NCBI GenBank assembly: GCA_037974665.1 | Contig: CM075771.1 | Span: 4,092,881-4,156,880, forward strand | Origin: Ehretia macrophylla | Taxonomy: Eukaryota; Streptophyta; Magnoliopsida; Boraginales; Ehretiaceae | DNA: 64,000 nt | Reading direction: 5' to 3' | Shown: in pieces, positions 23,106 to 35,134 of the stretch | How positions within the stretch are numbered: position 1 is the first letter of the stretch | How the letters are laid out: each line of letters starts with the position of its first letter | The notes under the pieces: generated by a model | What the model was told of the DNA's origin: nothing | What the model saw: only the letters and a program-made list of their open reading frames with translations | Database searches by the model: none | Made by a program: the position numbers and the translations under genes

Positions 23106-23224
23106 GGGTGCGATCATACCAGCACTAATGCACCGGATCCCATCAGAACTCCGAAGTTAATCGTGTTTGGGCGTGAGTAGTACTAGGATGGGTGACCCCC
23201 TGGGATGACCTTTTGTTGGACCCC
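23106..23224 (+). rRNA. 5S rRNA gene copy 5S-31 (recombinant unit)
   Basis: G56T, C61T, A69T, A101T, T103A, C107T, G108T and C114G. The gene and first part of the spacer (GTGAAGATAC, ATATTTCTATTATTG) are of the short-spacer type. The spacer then continues full length from CACCTTGGGC, so the unit looks like a crossover product near 23303. Confidence 0.84.
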
Positions 23225-23781
23225 CCTTTTCAATTTTTTTCCCCCGGTTAGGGTTGTGAAGATACTTTATCTACCATATTTCTATTATTGAATCTCACAG
23301 CACCTTGGGCAAGACAACTTCGCTTCACGTGGAGGCTGGGCCAGCAAACCGAGGGCGTAGGGCTTGTGACCAGGTCTCCGTCGCTCCGGTGCCCATAACT
23401 TTTGATCCGTAAGGAGTTACGCGGTGCATAGCATACCGTTGGAAAGCTCTCTGAGAGCTCTACGACGGGGGCAGCCAGCTTGCTCTCTGTGCCCTTTTTG
23501 GATCCCAAAAACGAACGTTTTCATCAATTTCCAGCCACTTTTCTTATTAAGCTCTGTTTTTTCATCCCGGATTGTACGTCGTCAGCTGTTAAAAGGACGA
23601 AAACCTTACTCGCGGGACATTAGAGGGCCCTACAATCCGTCGATATCACGTCTTGCGAGGATGCTGCGTTGTTGAAGCGAATCGGTTGTTGTTAAGCCCA
23701 TTGGGACTTCTGAATGGGCCATCTCTCTAGGCTGGGACTGTTCACCGTTAACACAAAACGGAATTCTACCCCTACCTTGAC

Positions 23782-23900
23782 GGGTGCGATCATACCAGCA
23801 CTAATGCACCGGATCCCATCAAAACTCTGAAGTTAAGCTTTCTTGGGTGAGAGTAGTACTAGGATGGGTGACCCCCTGGGAAGTCCTCGTGTTGCACCCC
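23782..23900 (+). rRNA. 5S rRNA gene copy 5S-32, cut from its terminator by an LTR element
   Basis: G41A, C47T, G58T, G60T and C67T. The retroelement begins at the base after position 119, so the native T-run terminator now lies 10.5 kb away at about 34462. The first TTTT downstream is inside the LTR at 23997-24000, about 97 bases beyond the gene. Any transcript would therefore carry a 3' extension. Confidence 0.88.
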
Positions 23901-26900
23901 TGTGACGCCCGACCCCGAATAACGTGTGTTACCTTGATTTACGTGCCATAGACCCCTAATTATATGACCGACCTTGGATTACGTGTCCTGTCTTGATTTT
24001 CGTGCATACCTCGTCATACATACCTTGACCTAGAATAGGGTGCCCTAATCCCCGACTCACGTGCGGTACCTAGAAATACGTGCCATGACCTCGATGTACG
24101 TGCGTTACCTCGTTTCGTGTGCCCTAACCTTGAACTGCGTACCTTAACCTAGGTTTAAGAGTCGTACCTTGATTTGCGTGCATTATATTGAATTACGTGC
24201 ATTCACCTAGGATTGCGTGCATTAGTCTTGAAGTCCGTGTCTTACCTCGTAGTTCGTGTCTACCTCGTGATTCGTGCCCTGTATTGATTTCTGTGTGTGT
24301 CTCGTAGTGCGTGCCCTAGACTTAGGAAAGCGTGCCACCACGCTAATCAATAAATAATCCTAGACAAAGCACGAGACAATAAAATAATCCTACACAATCC
24401 ACTAACTATTATTATAATCCTAATTCAAATCTCTACAAAATCCACTAACAATAAACAATTCAATCTACACAAACACCTAAACATTCTTTATTCTTTATTC
24501 TCACCCAAAACCAATGCACCTCAAATTTCACCCTTATTATAATCCATAATATGTTAAATAGAATCTGAAATTTCAGCAATTTGCAAGCCCTTGGCTGACC
24601 ACTAAGTGCATTTAGTCTAGCATTGCATAATTTATTCATAATCCTAGACAAACTATGACGCAAAGGCATTAAAAAATTGCTCAATTCCCCTCAAATCCCC
24701 ACCATTTTCGACCAGCCCTTGCATGCCCATGCTAGCATTCAAAAAACAACATTTTGAAGACACAAAAATCAGATTTTGGCTGCCCAAGGCCGACCACACC
24801 CTCAAAGGAATTGCAAAGCCATCACTTTGTCACATTCTCTCATTTTCCTCAATCTTTTCTCTCTCCCCTTCATTCTCTCTCTCCATTTTCGGTTCTTGGC
24901 TGAGTTTTCTACCTCCTTAGCTTGTCTTCTTCACATCTTGGTTGAGCAAGGTCGAGTAGCCATCGAGAAACCCAAGCAAGCAAGCTAGAGCTCGAAATCA
25001 CTCTTGCATGTGCATTTGAAGCTTCATTTCGGCCTAGGTGAGTTACTAAGCATCCATTTCTTTTCTTCATGGTTTAACATCATGCTTGTGCTAAGAGTTT
25101 GAACATTAAGCTAGGAAAAATAGAGAAAAACTAGTGAGGTTCTCGGCTAAGCAAGGGAAAGGAGAAGTTTTGAGCTTCAACAAAGGGTCTTGAGCATTTT
25201 GTGGTTGATTGCTAAGGTGAGGGTTAAAATCTTTTGAAAACTCTTTAAAAACTCACATGCATGCTCATAAATGTGTGTATTTGATTCTGTACTTGAGATA
25301 TATGGTTGTTCATAAGCTTAAACAACCATGCATGGCAAGATCTTGGCTTGAAAATGATGCTAGGTGAAGTCGAAATGGATGACAGCTCTCTGACCAGTCT
25401 GTTCGAGGTAAGTTTAGCTAAGAAAATGATGTTGAAAATGCTTGAAAATTGGTGGGTAACTAGTTTGGACAGTTTTGAACATTTTTCCCAGAAATAGGCC
25501 GAAGCTAATTTTGACTCTAAGGTCCTCAAAATGGCAAATCATTAAAATGTGACCAAATCTGGAAATCTGGAAAAATGAATCAGGTTTTGGCAGATGCACT
25601 GACCTTGTGGAACGAACCATATTTGACTTAGTAAATGTTGTCCAAAATGTATGAAAATTGGTGTGCTACTATATTTTTCAGTTCTGGACAATTTTGTCAG
25701 AAATGGACCAAAGCTAAAAATGACTCTAATGACCTCAAAAACGTCAATTATCGAAAAGTGTGCAAATCTGGACAGTTTTGTGTTACCTCACTGTTTCGGT
25801 TATAAATAATGATTCTGAACTCCAATTGGTGCAAGGTTTGTTTCTGATTTTAGATAACTTCTTAAGCTTTAATTTGACATCTTATTCACTGAATTTGGAG
25901 ATTGTTTGATTATCCCATTGATTATGAGAAAACAGCCTATTGCAGTGAGTGTTCCACTTAGCTATGTGCTTGGAAAACTATTTAACCTCTTTTGTGGCAC
26001 TAGTTGCTTGGAATTGTGGTGTTGGTATATTATGTGGACTGTTTTAAGCACTTGAGGATGTATGAATTGAATGATGTATGACTTGGGAATGATGTTAAGT
26101 TGACTTAAGGTTTGATCGCACGATTATGCATGAAATGGAAACCCTAATGACTAAGTATTCTTACTAAGTGTTAACCATTGGATATTGTGAGGAAACTGTA
26201 CGTTGCGTGGGCTGCCCGTAAATGTTTTATAACTTTAAAAGTGATCTTGACCATTGCATGTTGACAAATAAGCGTTTCTCGCATTTGAACCCTTGTTGAT
26301 ATCACTACATGTTGAGTAATCTTATCACTTGATTGCGTGGACTTTTAATGAGTTATATGGCCTGTTTTACACATGTGTTACATGGCTGCCCGTTTAATTT
26401 CCATATAACTCTATATGCCTTTCAAGTGAAATTTCATGTCCTATCGTGTCCTGCCTGTTTATCTGTCAATGTGCAATCTTATGACTATCCGGAGGCAACC
26501 TACTTTGTTTTCCTCCTTCTGTGATATATATTACCTGTCATAAATGTGCATTGCATACAAGGTTGCAACCTTTCCTGTTGGCATGGTAGTGATCACGTAC
26601 GCCGGGCGACATCGGGCTTGCCGGTGATACCGTGACCACCATGGTCCCATTCCCTCTCTCGCTTGGGGGCTAGACTTCCTCGGAGAGTTGGGTCGTAGGA
26701 TTTTGGGGTACATCCGGAGTACACCCACCTGGTGTGTTTGGGGAATGATTTGAAGTCGGCCGCAACAGTTGATCCTGGATCTGATCTGAGAGCAAAAGCT
26801 CACCGTATCCTTTTTATTATATGTATGAGTACTCCCGCTTGGATCCTAGAGAACCTCGGGGAGGAAAGACTGGTATTCCTGTTTCTGTATTTGTATTTCT

Positions 26901-27722
26901 GTACTTGTACTTCTGTTGTATTCATGTTTGAAAAAGGGATTTTCATAAGTTTAACCGGAAAATGAGTTTCAAACTTATTTCTCGTTCCCCCTCGCTGAGT
27001 TCATAAGGACTCACCCTCTTTTTATCACAGGTGAAGAAGAACAGGTACAGGTACCCGAGGACAACGTGCTTATCGATGATTCCTTGGAGTGATTGCCCGT
27101 CCCTACGTGCTTTTGTGCCTTGCCTGAAAGTGGTTGCTATATGGATGTTGTGTTTGATTGCAAATATTCATTTTATTGATGTAAATGACCCCGTTGTAAT
27201 TTGGGTCTAATTCTGGGATTGTACTATCTATAACCGGACGAACTTTTATTTGGTTGTTTGCTTTCGTTTTCTTCATTAGTAGTTATCGTAGGCATTCAAA
27301 CCACTAGATGAACAATCAACTAAGTTAATTCTATCTAATTTCACTTAGGTGCTCATTTGCAAACTAAAGGATAATAGGTACTTGCATGATAGGAAATTGA
27401 CAAATAAACGGGACATAGTTATCATGTTAGGCTTATTAACCAAACGAGACTTTCAAGATAAACTAGTAGGCAAATCGGTTGGTGACAAATAGGAGTCTTT
27501 AATGGAATTGGATTAATGATTGGAATAATTGAGGCGTTTAAAGAATTAGGTCAAACAAAGAGCCCAATTACAGCCGTTATGCTGCCGGATTTCTGGAAAA
27601 ATTTGGAGTCTAGAATAAAACGTTAAGTGTTAAACCACCTAGAATGATTAAGAATGTGAAAGGACTTGAATGCTTAGATCACACCCTAGTCTAACCTTTA
27701 TAGGCCGGGTTGGGGCGTGACA
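23901..27722 (+). repeat. 5' LTR of the LARD-like element
   Basis: 3822 bp, TGTGACGCCC...GGGGCGTGACA. The first 400 bp are a degenerate tandem repeat of about 20 bp built on TTACGTGC and ACCTTGA. Near 25430-25790 there is an older internal duplication with a 209-bp offset. A module at about 26601-26732 (GGGCTTGCCGGTG, GGGTCGTAGG, GGTACATCCGGAGTA) is shared with the other two elements' LTRs. No long open frame. Confidence 0.93.
23911..24330 (+). repeat. Degenerate 20-bp minisatellite in the 5' LTR
   Basis: Some twenty diverged copies of a unit like TTACGTGC-CTAACCTTGA, with ACGTGC, TCGTGC or GCGTGC recurring every 18-22 bp. The homologous stretch of the 3' LTR has one extra 19-bp copy, which shows that the array still changes in copy number. 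Confidence 0.75.
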
Positions 27723-27735
27723 CCTTATAATAGAA

Positions 27736-27747
27736 TGGTATCAGAGC
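27736..27747 (+). other. Primer-binding site (initiator Met-tRNA type)
   Basis: TGGTATCAGAGC, 13 bases after the end of the 5' LTR. This sets the element on the + strand. Confidence 0.93.
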
Positions 27748-30602
27748 TTAGTTTAGTAACTAGGCGTTAGTCGGGTTCAACTCTCGGACCATGGGTAGAA
27801 GCCTAAGGTAATTATAATGTCTTGTTTATATGTGTTATATGTGCTAATGTGCTTTAATTGCTTTAAGTATTGAATATTATGTGCCTTTGTGGACCATATG
27901 TATTATGTGTCATGCACACCGACACGTTAGTGACCTCAATAATGCATGCATGCTTTTATACTCCTTCCTTGATACATGTGCATGTTATATAACCATGCAT
28001 GACTGTTTATACATATAGATAGTTAGGATTAGGACTTCCAGGGAAGTGAATTTGTGCAGGACGAATGAAAAGGCTCGGTTAGAGATTTCTCGCATCTTCG
28101 CAGGTACTCGATGGATAGTATGTATTATTGGATATGCATATGTATAAAATGCGTAGCACAGGTATAATTGTTGAGGTAAAATTATCCCCTTATATTTGGA
28201 ATACATATGCCTGTGATTAAGTTATCAATTTTATAGCTGTAGAGTTCTTGATTCTGTTAAACCGTTCTCATAATTGTGGTTCAAGAATAAATGTTAAGGA
28301 TATACAACTTTCCTTAGATATAAGAATATACTATTGGACATGTGGAGTAGTATATATATGTTCATATGCTTATAATGGATGTTTGACTTATGAGTTGCTT
28401 TTGAATCAAATTCTTATATCTTGAAATGGTATAATAGACTATTTATATGATCGAATCCTTACTTGATTGGAATTAAGCATCGTTGAACCTAATGAGGTGT
28501 ATATTAACGAGTTTCAAGTTCACTCAATGATAAGATTGTGACCTAGAAATTAAGAGATGAACTCGTGGAAATTGACGATAGGGGTTAGATTATTAAGGCA
28601 TGAATAGTGTGTTTAAGTAACTTAACAATGGATAACCTCAAGACATGTAGGCAACTCTGGAAACTAAGTTTAACAAGGCTGATGAATCTTTGGTATAACA
28701 AGATATAGAGATGTTGGAATCGAGGAATTCACATAGCTAGAACTTGTGTTCGGAAGACTACACCTAAATGTTAGGTCGAATAGAAGTTTAAGGTATTGAA
28801 TTATGCATTAGATGACTAACGTTGCTAAGGTCCTAAGTTGGATATTTGCGATATTAAGAAACAAGGTATTAGTTTGGTGTCCCTCGAACTTAGCTGTAAA
28901 TATGCAAGTAAGTCAATCTATGCACTCGTTGTTTGGATACCCTAGAGGATGTTAGATAGCATATATCCCTAAGTAAGACCGATAGGCCCGGTATATAAAC
29001 CATGGAAATGATATTAAGCATCTGGTTGCAAAGTGGAGTTGTTAGGGTATGATTTGAAATCCTAAATAGCTAATAGTGAGTATGCATGATGATTCATGGT
29101 GAACCCTAGGACCTAAGGTCGATGAGTCTTGATGCTCTTAGCTAGTTGAACATATAAATGAGAAGAATAAGATTTCATAGAGTTAAGATAGGGATGAATT
29201 AGAGTCATAATGACCCAAGAGACTATTGTTAGACCACCGTATCTATGTGCACCGTTTCACATCTAGAGACTAGCGATCGGTGGACTTTGAATCGTGGTTG
29301 TTCAATAGAGGGTGAATCTTGTAGTGATAGTTAAATAAGTGGTTAATTACTTTTGAAGTTCTATTAGGTTATGTTGAAGGATGCCTCGTGGTCATAATTA
29401 TTATGTTGATACAACCTTGAAGTTATCTCGTGTAAGTATTTTATGAGCTCGGTCATTACGGTACCCATTTATAGTCCTAGGATTGTTGTTGTACGGCCGG
29501 TAACCTAGTAGAGAATTGATATCACTTACAAAGCTATGAACCCAGCTTAGTAACATTAATGTTGGAGATATATTGGCGGGCATTAAGTGTTCGAAGGAAT
29601 GACTAAGTCGCTAAGTGAGTAGGATCATTGTCTTCTTAAGTATGACGTAACCTTGGATTGAGGTGAGTGGAATTTATTTGAGATTGAAACTATTCGTCTT
29701 AGGAGTCTTGGTTAAGATTGAAAGAAATTCTGAAGCCTCGAGACGTGAAAATAGAGATTTGAATAAGGAAATAAATTGTGGATCGCAAGTTGATGAGTTT
29801 ACTTGTAAGAGTTGAACAAGTGCATCATGATTAGTTTACTCATGCAATTTCGATGGCAATTTGTCGGTGGTACCTAATAAACGTTAGAGTTTGAGTTTAA
29901 CGAATCTCAACGGTCTTTCTTCTTGATTACGAGCTTGAAGGTTAACGAAGCTGGGGAAGAATGTTAATGAATAGGAGCCTGTAACTGGGAGACTAGTCGT
30001 TAGAAGATTTGCTAATCTAATGCACCTACGAGATAAGGATTATGATATTGTCGATAGATGACGATTTGAGATGGATTAGTTGTTTGGTGAGTTCTTCTTG
30101 AAGATAGGGTCGTATTGTAGAAATAATCCATAACATGTGTATATCCTACGTGTTAACAATTTTGAAGCTAGTAGACAGGATATGTAAATCGGATATAGAC
30201 CTATCATCTTGAAATTAGCGTATGTCACCCTAGGATCATGGAATTATTGTGATATTGCTTTTGAGGTATGAATGCGAGATTGACAGAACATGAGTCATGA
30301 TTTTGGAGTTACAGTTCTATTGTTAGGATACCGATGAAACTTTGATGACTATGTTTGAAGACTCTAACCTTGGTTAATGAACTTGACCTTAAGATCAAAT
30401 GGAGAATAGAGTCGTTCAAAGAAAATAACTATAAATGTAGATGTCACACCGAACTAAATGATTGGAGAAACATAGGAAGTGAATTGGTTATGGTAAGAGA
30501 TCACCAAACACGGGACGAACCGGAGTAGGAAGAATAACAAGGGTCAGAATCCGTCTAAATGACCTCAATAGGCAAGAATGAATTTCGGGACGAAATTCTT
30601 TT

Positions 30603-30615
30603 AAGGAGGGGAGGA
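30603..30615 (+). other. Polypurine tract
   Basis: AAGGAGGGGAGGA directly before TGTGAGGCCC of the 3' LTR. It is the expected plus-strand primer, and its intact state fits a recently mobile element. Confidence 0.9.
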
Positions 30616-33600
30616 TGTGAGGCCCGACCCCGAATAACGTGTGTTACCTTGATTTACGTGCCATAGACCCCTAATTATATGACCGACCTTGGATTACGTG
30701 TCCTGTCTTGATTTTCGTGCATACCTCGTCATACGTACCTTGACCTAGAATAGGGTGCCCTAATTCCCGTCTCACGTGCGGTACCTAGAAATACGTGCCA
30801 TGACCTCGATGTACGTGCGTTACCTCGTTTCGTGTGCCCTAACCTTGAACTGCGTACCTTAACCTAGGTTTAAGAGTCGTACCTTGATTTGCGTGCATTA
30901 CATTGAATTACGTGCCTTGCATTGGTTTACGTGCATTCACCTAGGATTGCGTGCATTAGTCTTGAAGTCCGTGTCTTACCTCGTAGTTCGTGTCTACCTC
31001 GTGATTCGTGCCCTGTATTGATTTCTGTGTGTGTCTCGTAGTGCGTGCCCTAGACTTAGGAAAGCGTGCCACCACGCTAATCAATAAATAATCCTAGACA
31101 AAGCACGAGACAATAAAATAATCCTACACAATCCACTAACTATTATTATAATCCTAATTCAAATCTCTACAAAATCCACTAACAATAAACAATTCAATCT
31201 ACACAAACACCTAAACATTCTTTATTCTTTATTCTCACCCAAAACCAATGCACCTCAAATTTCACCCTTATTATAATCCATAATATGTTAAATAGAATCT
31301 GAAATTTCAGCAATTTGCAAGCCCTTGGCTAACCACTAAGTGCATTTAGTCTAGCATTGCATAATTTATTCATAATCCTAGACAAACTATGACGCAAAGG
31401 CATTAAAAAATTGCTCAATTCCCCTCAAATCCCCACCATTTTCGACCAGCCCTTGCATGCCCATGCTAGCATTCAAAAAACAACATTTTGAAGACACAAA
31501 AATCAGATTTTGGCTGCCCAAGGCCGACCACACCCTCAAAGGAATTGCAAAGCCATCACTTTGTCACATTCTCTCATTTTCCTCAATCTTTTCTCTCTCC
31601 CCTTCATTCTCTCTCTCCATTTTCGGTTCTTGGCTGAGTTTTCTACCTCCTTAGCTTGTCTTCTTCACATCTTGGTTGAGCAAGGTCGAGTAGCCATCGA
31701 GAAACCCAAGCAAGCAAGCTAGAGCTCGAAATCACTCTTGCATGTGCATTTGAAGCTTCATTTCGGCCTAGGTGAGTTACTAAGCATCCATTTCTTTTCT
31801 TCATGGTTTAACATCATGCTTGTGCTAAGAGTTTGAACATTAAGCTAGGAAAAATAGAGAAAAACTAGTGAGGTTCTCGGCTAAGCAAGGGAAAGGAGAA
31901 GTTTTGAGCTTCAACAAAGGGTCTTGAGCATTTTGTGGTTGATTGCTAAGGTGAGGGTTAAAATCTTTTGAAAACTCTTTAAAAACTCACATGCATGCTC
32001 ATAAATGTGTGTATTTGATTCTGTACTTGAGATATATGGTTGTTCATAAGCTTAAACAACCATGCATGGCAAGATCTTGGCTTGAAAATGATGCTAGGTG
32101 AAGTCGAAATGGATGACAGCTCTCTGACCAGTCTGTTCGAGGTAAGTTTAGCTAAGCAAATGATGTTTAAAATGCTTGAAAATTGGTGGGTAACTAGTTT
32201 GGACAGTTTTGAACATTTTTCCCAGAAATAGGCCGAAGCTAATTTTGACTCTAAGGTCCTCAAAATGGCAAATCATTAAAATGTGACCAAATCTGGAAAT
32301 CTGGAAAAATGAATCAGGTTTTGGCAGATGCACTGACCTTGTGGAACGAACCATATTTGACTTAGTAAATGTTGTCCAAAATGTATGAAAATTGGTGTGC
32401 TGCTAGAGTTTTCAGTTCTGGACAATTTTGTCAGAAATGGACCAAAGCTAAAAATGACTCTAAGGACCTCAAAAATGTCAATTATCGAAAAGTGTGCAAA
32501 TCTGGACAGTTTTGTGTTACCTCCCTGTTTCGGTTATAAATAATGATTCTGAACTCCAATTGGTGCAAGGTTTGTTTCTGATTTTAGATAACTTCTTAAG
32601 CTTTAATTTGACATCTTATTCACTGAATTTGGAGATTTTTTGATTATCCCATTGATTATGAGAAAACAGCCTATTGCAGTGAGTGTTCCACTTAGCTATG
32701 TGCTTGGAAAACTATTGTAACCTCTTTTGTGGCACTAGTTGCTTGGAATTGTGGTGTTGGTATATTATGTGGACTGTTTTAAGCACTTGAGGATGTATGA
32801 ATTGAATGATGTATGACTTGGGAATGATGTTAAGTTGACTTAAGGTTTGATCGCACGATTATGCATGAAATGGAAACCCTAATGACTAAGTATTCTTACT
32901 AAGTGTTAACCATTGGATATTGTGAGGAAACTGTACGTTGCGTGGGCTGCCCGTAAATGTTTTATAACTTTAAAAGTGATCTTGACCATTGCATGTTGAC
33001 AAATAAGCGTTTCTCGCATTTGAACCCTTGTTGATATCACTACATGTTGAGTAATCTTATCACTTGATTGCGTGGACTTTTAATGAGTTATATGGCCTGT
33101 TTTACACATGTGTTACATGGCTGCCCGTTTAATTTCCATATAACTCTATATGCCTTTCAAGTGAAATTTCATGTCCTATCGTGTCCTGCCTGTTTATCTG
33201 TCAATGTGCAATCTTATGACTGTCCGGAGGCAACCTACTTTGTTTTCCTCCTTCTGTGATATATATTACCTGTCATAAATGTGCATTGCATACAAGGTTG
33301 CAACCTTTCCTGTTGGCATGGTAGTGATCACGTACGCCGGGCGGCATCGGGCTTGCCGGTGATACCGTGACCACCATGGTCCCATTCCCTCTCTCGCTTG
33401 GGGGCTAGACTTCCTCGGAGAGTTGGGTCATAGGATTTTGGGGTACATCCGGAGTACACCCACCTGGTGTGTTTGGGGAATGATTTGAAGTCGGCCGCAA
33501 CAGTTGATCCTGGATCTGATCTGAGAGCAAAAGCTCACCGTATCCTTTTTATTATATGTATGAGTACTCCCGCTTGGATCCTAGAGAACCTCGGGGAGGA

Positions 33601-34455
33601 AAGACTGGTATTCCTGTTTCTGTATTTGTATTTCTGTACTTGTACTTCTGTTGTATTCATGTTTGAAAAAGGGATTTTCATAAGTTTAACCGGAAAATGA
33701 GTTTCAAACTTATTTCTCGTTCCCCCTCGCTGAGTTAATAAGGACACCCTCTTTTTATCACAGGTGAAGAAGAACAGGTACAGGTACCCGAGGACAACGT
33801 GCTTATCGATGATTCCTTGGAGTGATTGCCCGTCTCTACGTGCTTTTGTGCCTTGCCTGAAAGTGGTTGCTATATGGATGTTGTGTTTGATTACAAATAT
33901 TCATTTTATTGATGTAAATGACCCCGTTGTAATTTGGGTCTAATTCTGGGATTGTACTATCTATAACCGGACGAACTTTTATTTGGTTGTTTGCTTTCGT
34001 TTTCTTCATTAGTAGTTATCGTAGGCATTCAAACCACTAGATGAACAATCAACTAAGTTAATTCTATCTAATTTCACTTAGGTGCTCATTTGCAAACTAA
34101 AGGATAATAGGTACTTGCATGATAGGAAATTGACAAATAAACGGGACATAGTTATCATGTTAGGCTTATTAACCAAATGAGACTTTCAAGATAAACTAGT
34201 AGGCAAATCGGTTGGTGACAAATAGGAGTCTTTAATGGAATTGGATTAATGATTGGAATAATTGAGGCGTTTAAAGAATTAGGTCAAACAAAGAGCCCAA
34301 TTACAGCCGTTATGCTGCCGGATTTCTGGAAAAATTTGGAGTCTAGAATAAAACGTTAAGTGTTAAACCACCTAGAATGATTAAGAATGTGAAAGGACTT
34401 GAATGCTTAGATCACATCCTAGTCTAACCTTTATAGGCCGGGTTGGGGCGTGACA
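30616..34455 (+). repeat. 3' LTR of the LARD-like element
   Basis: 3840 bp and near-identical to the 5' LTR. The 18-bp length difference is explained by one extra 19-bp minisatellite copy (near 30920), a 1-bp gain and a 2-bp loss. The start reads TGTGAGGCC against TGTGACGCC on the left. Confidence 0.93.
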
Positions 34456-35016
34456 CCCCCCTTTTCAATTTTCATTGTGCTGGTTAGGGTTGCGAAGATA
34501 CTTTATCCACCACATTTCTATTATCGAATCCCACGGCACCTTGGGCAAAACAACTTCGCTTCACGTGGAGGCTGGGCCCGCAAACCGAGGGCGTAGGTCT
34601 TGTGACCAGGTCTCCGTCGCTCCGGTGCCCATAACTTTTTGTCCGTAAGGACTTACGCTGTGCATACCATACCATTGGAAAGCTCTCTGAGAGCTCTACG
34701 ACGGGGGCAACAAGCTTTCTCGTTATGCCCTTTTTGGAGCCCAAAATCGAACGTTTTCTTCAGTTTCGGGCCAATTTTCTTATTAAGCTCTGTTTTTTCA
34801 TCCCGGATCGTACGTCGTGAGCTGTGAAAAGGACGACAACCTTACTCGTGGGACATTAGAGGGCCCTACAATGCGTCGATATCACGTCTTGCGAGGATGC
34901 TGCGTTGTTGAAGCGGATGGGTTGTTGTTAAGCCCATTGGGCCTTCTGAATAGGCCATCTCTCTAGGCTGGACTGTGAACCGTTAACATAAAAAGGAATT
35001 CTACCCCAACCATCAC

Positions 35017-35134
35017 GGTGCGATCATACCAGCCCTAATGCACGGGGTCCCATCAGAACTCCGAAGTTCAGGGTGCTCGGGTGAGAGTAGTACTAGGATG
35101 GGTGACCCCCTGGGAAATCCTGGTGTTGTACCCC
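35017..35134 (+). rRNA. 5S rRNA gene copy 5S-33 (divergent, probable pseudogene)
   Basis: Class B. One G of the leading GGG is missing; A19C, C29G, A32G, A54C, C57G, T63C, C67T, G102A, C107G and C114T. The A box is badly altered. It is the first gene after the large retroelement. Confidence 0.8.

Larger units (their letters stand above)
15969..23900 (+). repeat. 5S rDNA tandem array, block 2 (13 genes)
   Basis: The array resumes in the 3' part of a spacer (variant CCAACAATGCGTCG, also seen near 17997). Gene starts are 675-677 bp apart except for four short units (starting at 18825, 19389, 21978 and 22543) that are 563-565 bp long. The short units lack about 112 bp of spacer between GGCACC and TTACGCGGCG. 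This block holds the consensus copy 5S-28. It ends exactly at the last base of gene 5S-32, where the large retroelement begins. The spacers contain nothing else I can recognise. Confidence 0.95.
27723..30615 (+). other. Non-coding interior of the LARD-like element
   Basis: 2893 bp between the LTRs. AT-rich, with stops in all frames and no open frame above about 75 residues; I find no CCHC, protease, reverse transcriptase or integrase motif. Only the last 36 bases before the 3' LTR resemble the end of a gypsy polyprotein (reading EFRDEILLRRGG). Packaging and priming signals may lie in it, but none beyond the PBS and PPT can be identified by eye. Confidence 0.85.
23901..34455 (+). mobile_element. 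Complete non-coding LTR retrotransposon (LARD-like, Ty3/gypsy type)
   Basis: A 10,555-bp element with two long LTRs (3822 and 3840 bp), a Met-tRNA PBS, a 2.9 kb interior and a purine-rich tract directly before the 3' LTR. The LTRs begin TGTGA(C/G)GCCCGACC and end GGGGCGTGACA. By eye they differ at roughly 25 positions plus three small indels, so the insertion is young. The interior has no long open frame, so the element must have moved in trans. Long LTRs plus a non-coding interior is the definition of a large retrotransposon derivative. Its last codons before the PPT can be read as EFRDEIL, reminiscent of the C-terminal end of gypsy polyproteins. The insertion lies in the C run at the 3' end of 5S-32; CCCC flanks both ends and is consistent with a 4-bp (or imperfect 5-bp) target duplication. 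Confidence 0.93.

Noticed and set aside
24723..24920. Open frames of 60-94 residues inside the long LTRs, present in both LTR copies
   Set aside because: Their duplication simply follows LTR identity. They have low-complexity or no recognisable content, and no start context or domain supports them.
27723..30615. gag-pol genes in the interior of the large LTR element
   Set aside because: No open frame longer than about 75 residues and no catalytic motif on either strand; only the last few codons before the PPT look like a polyprotein end.
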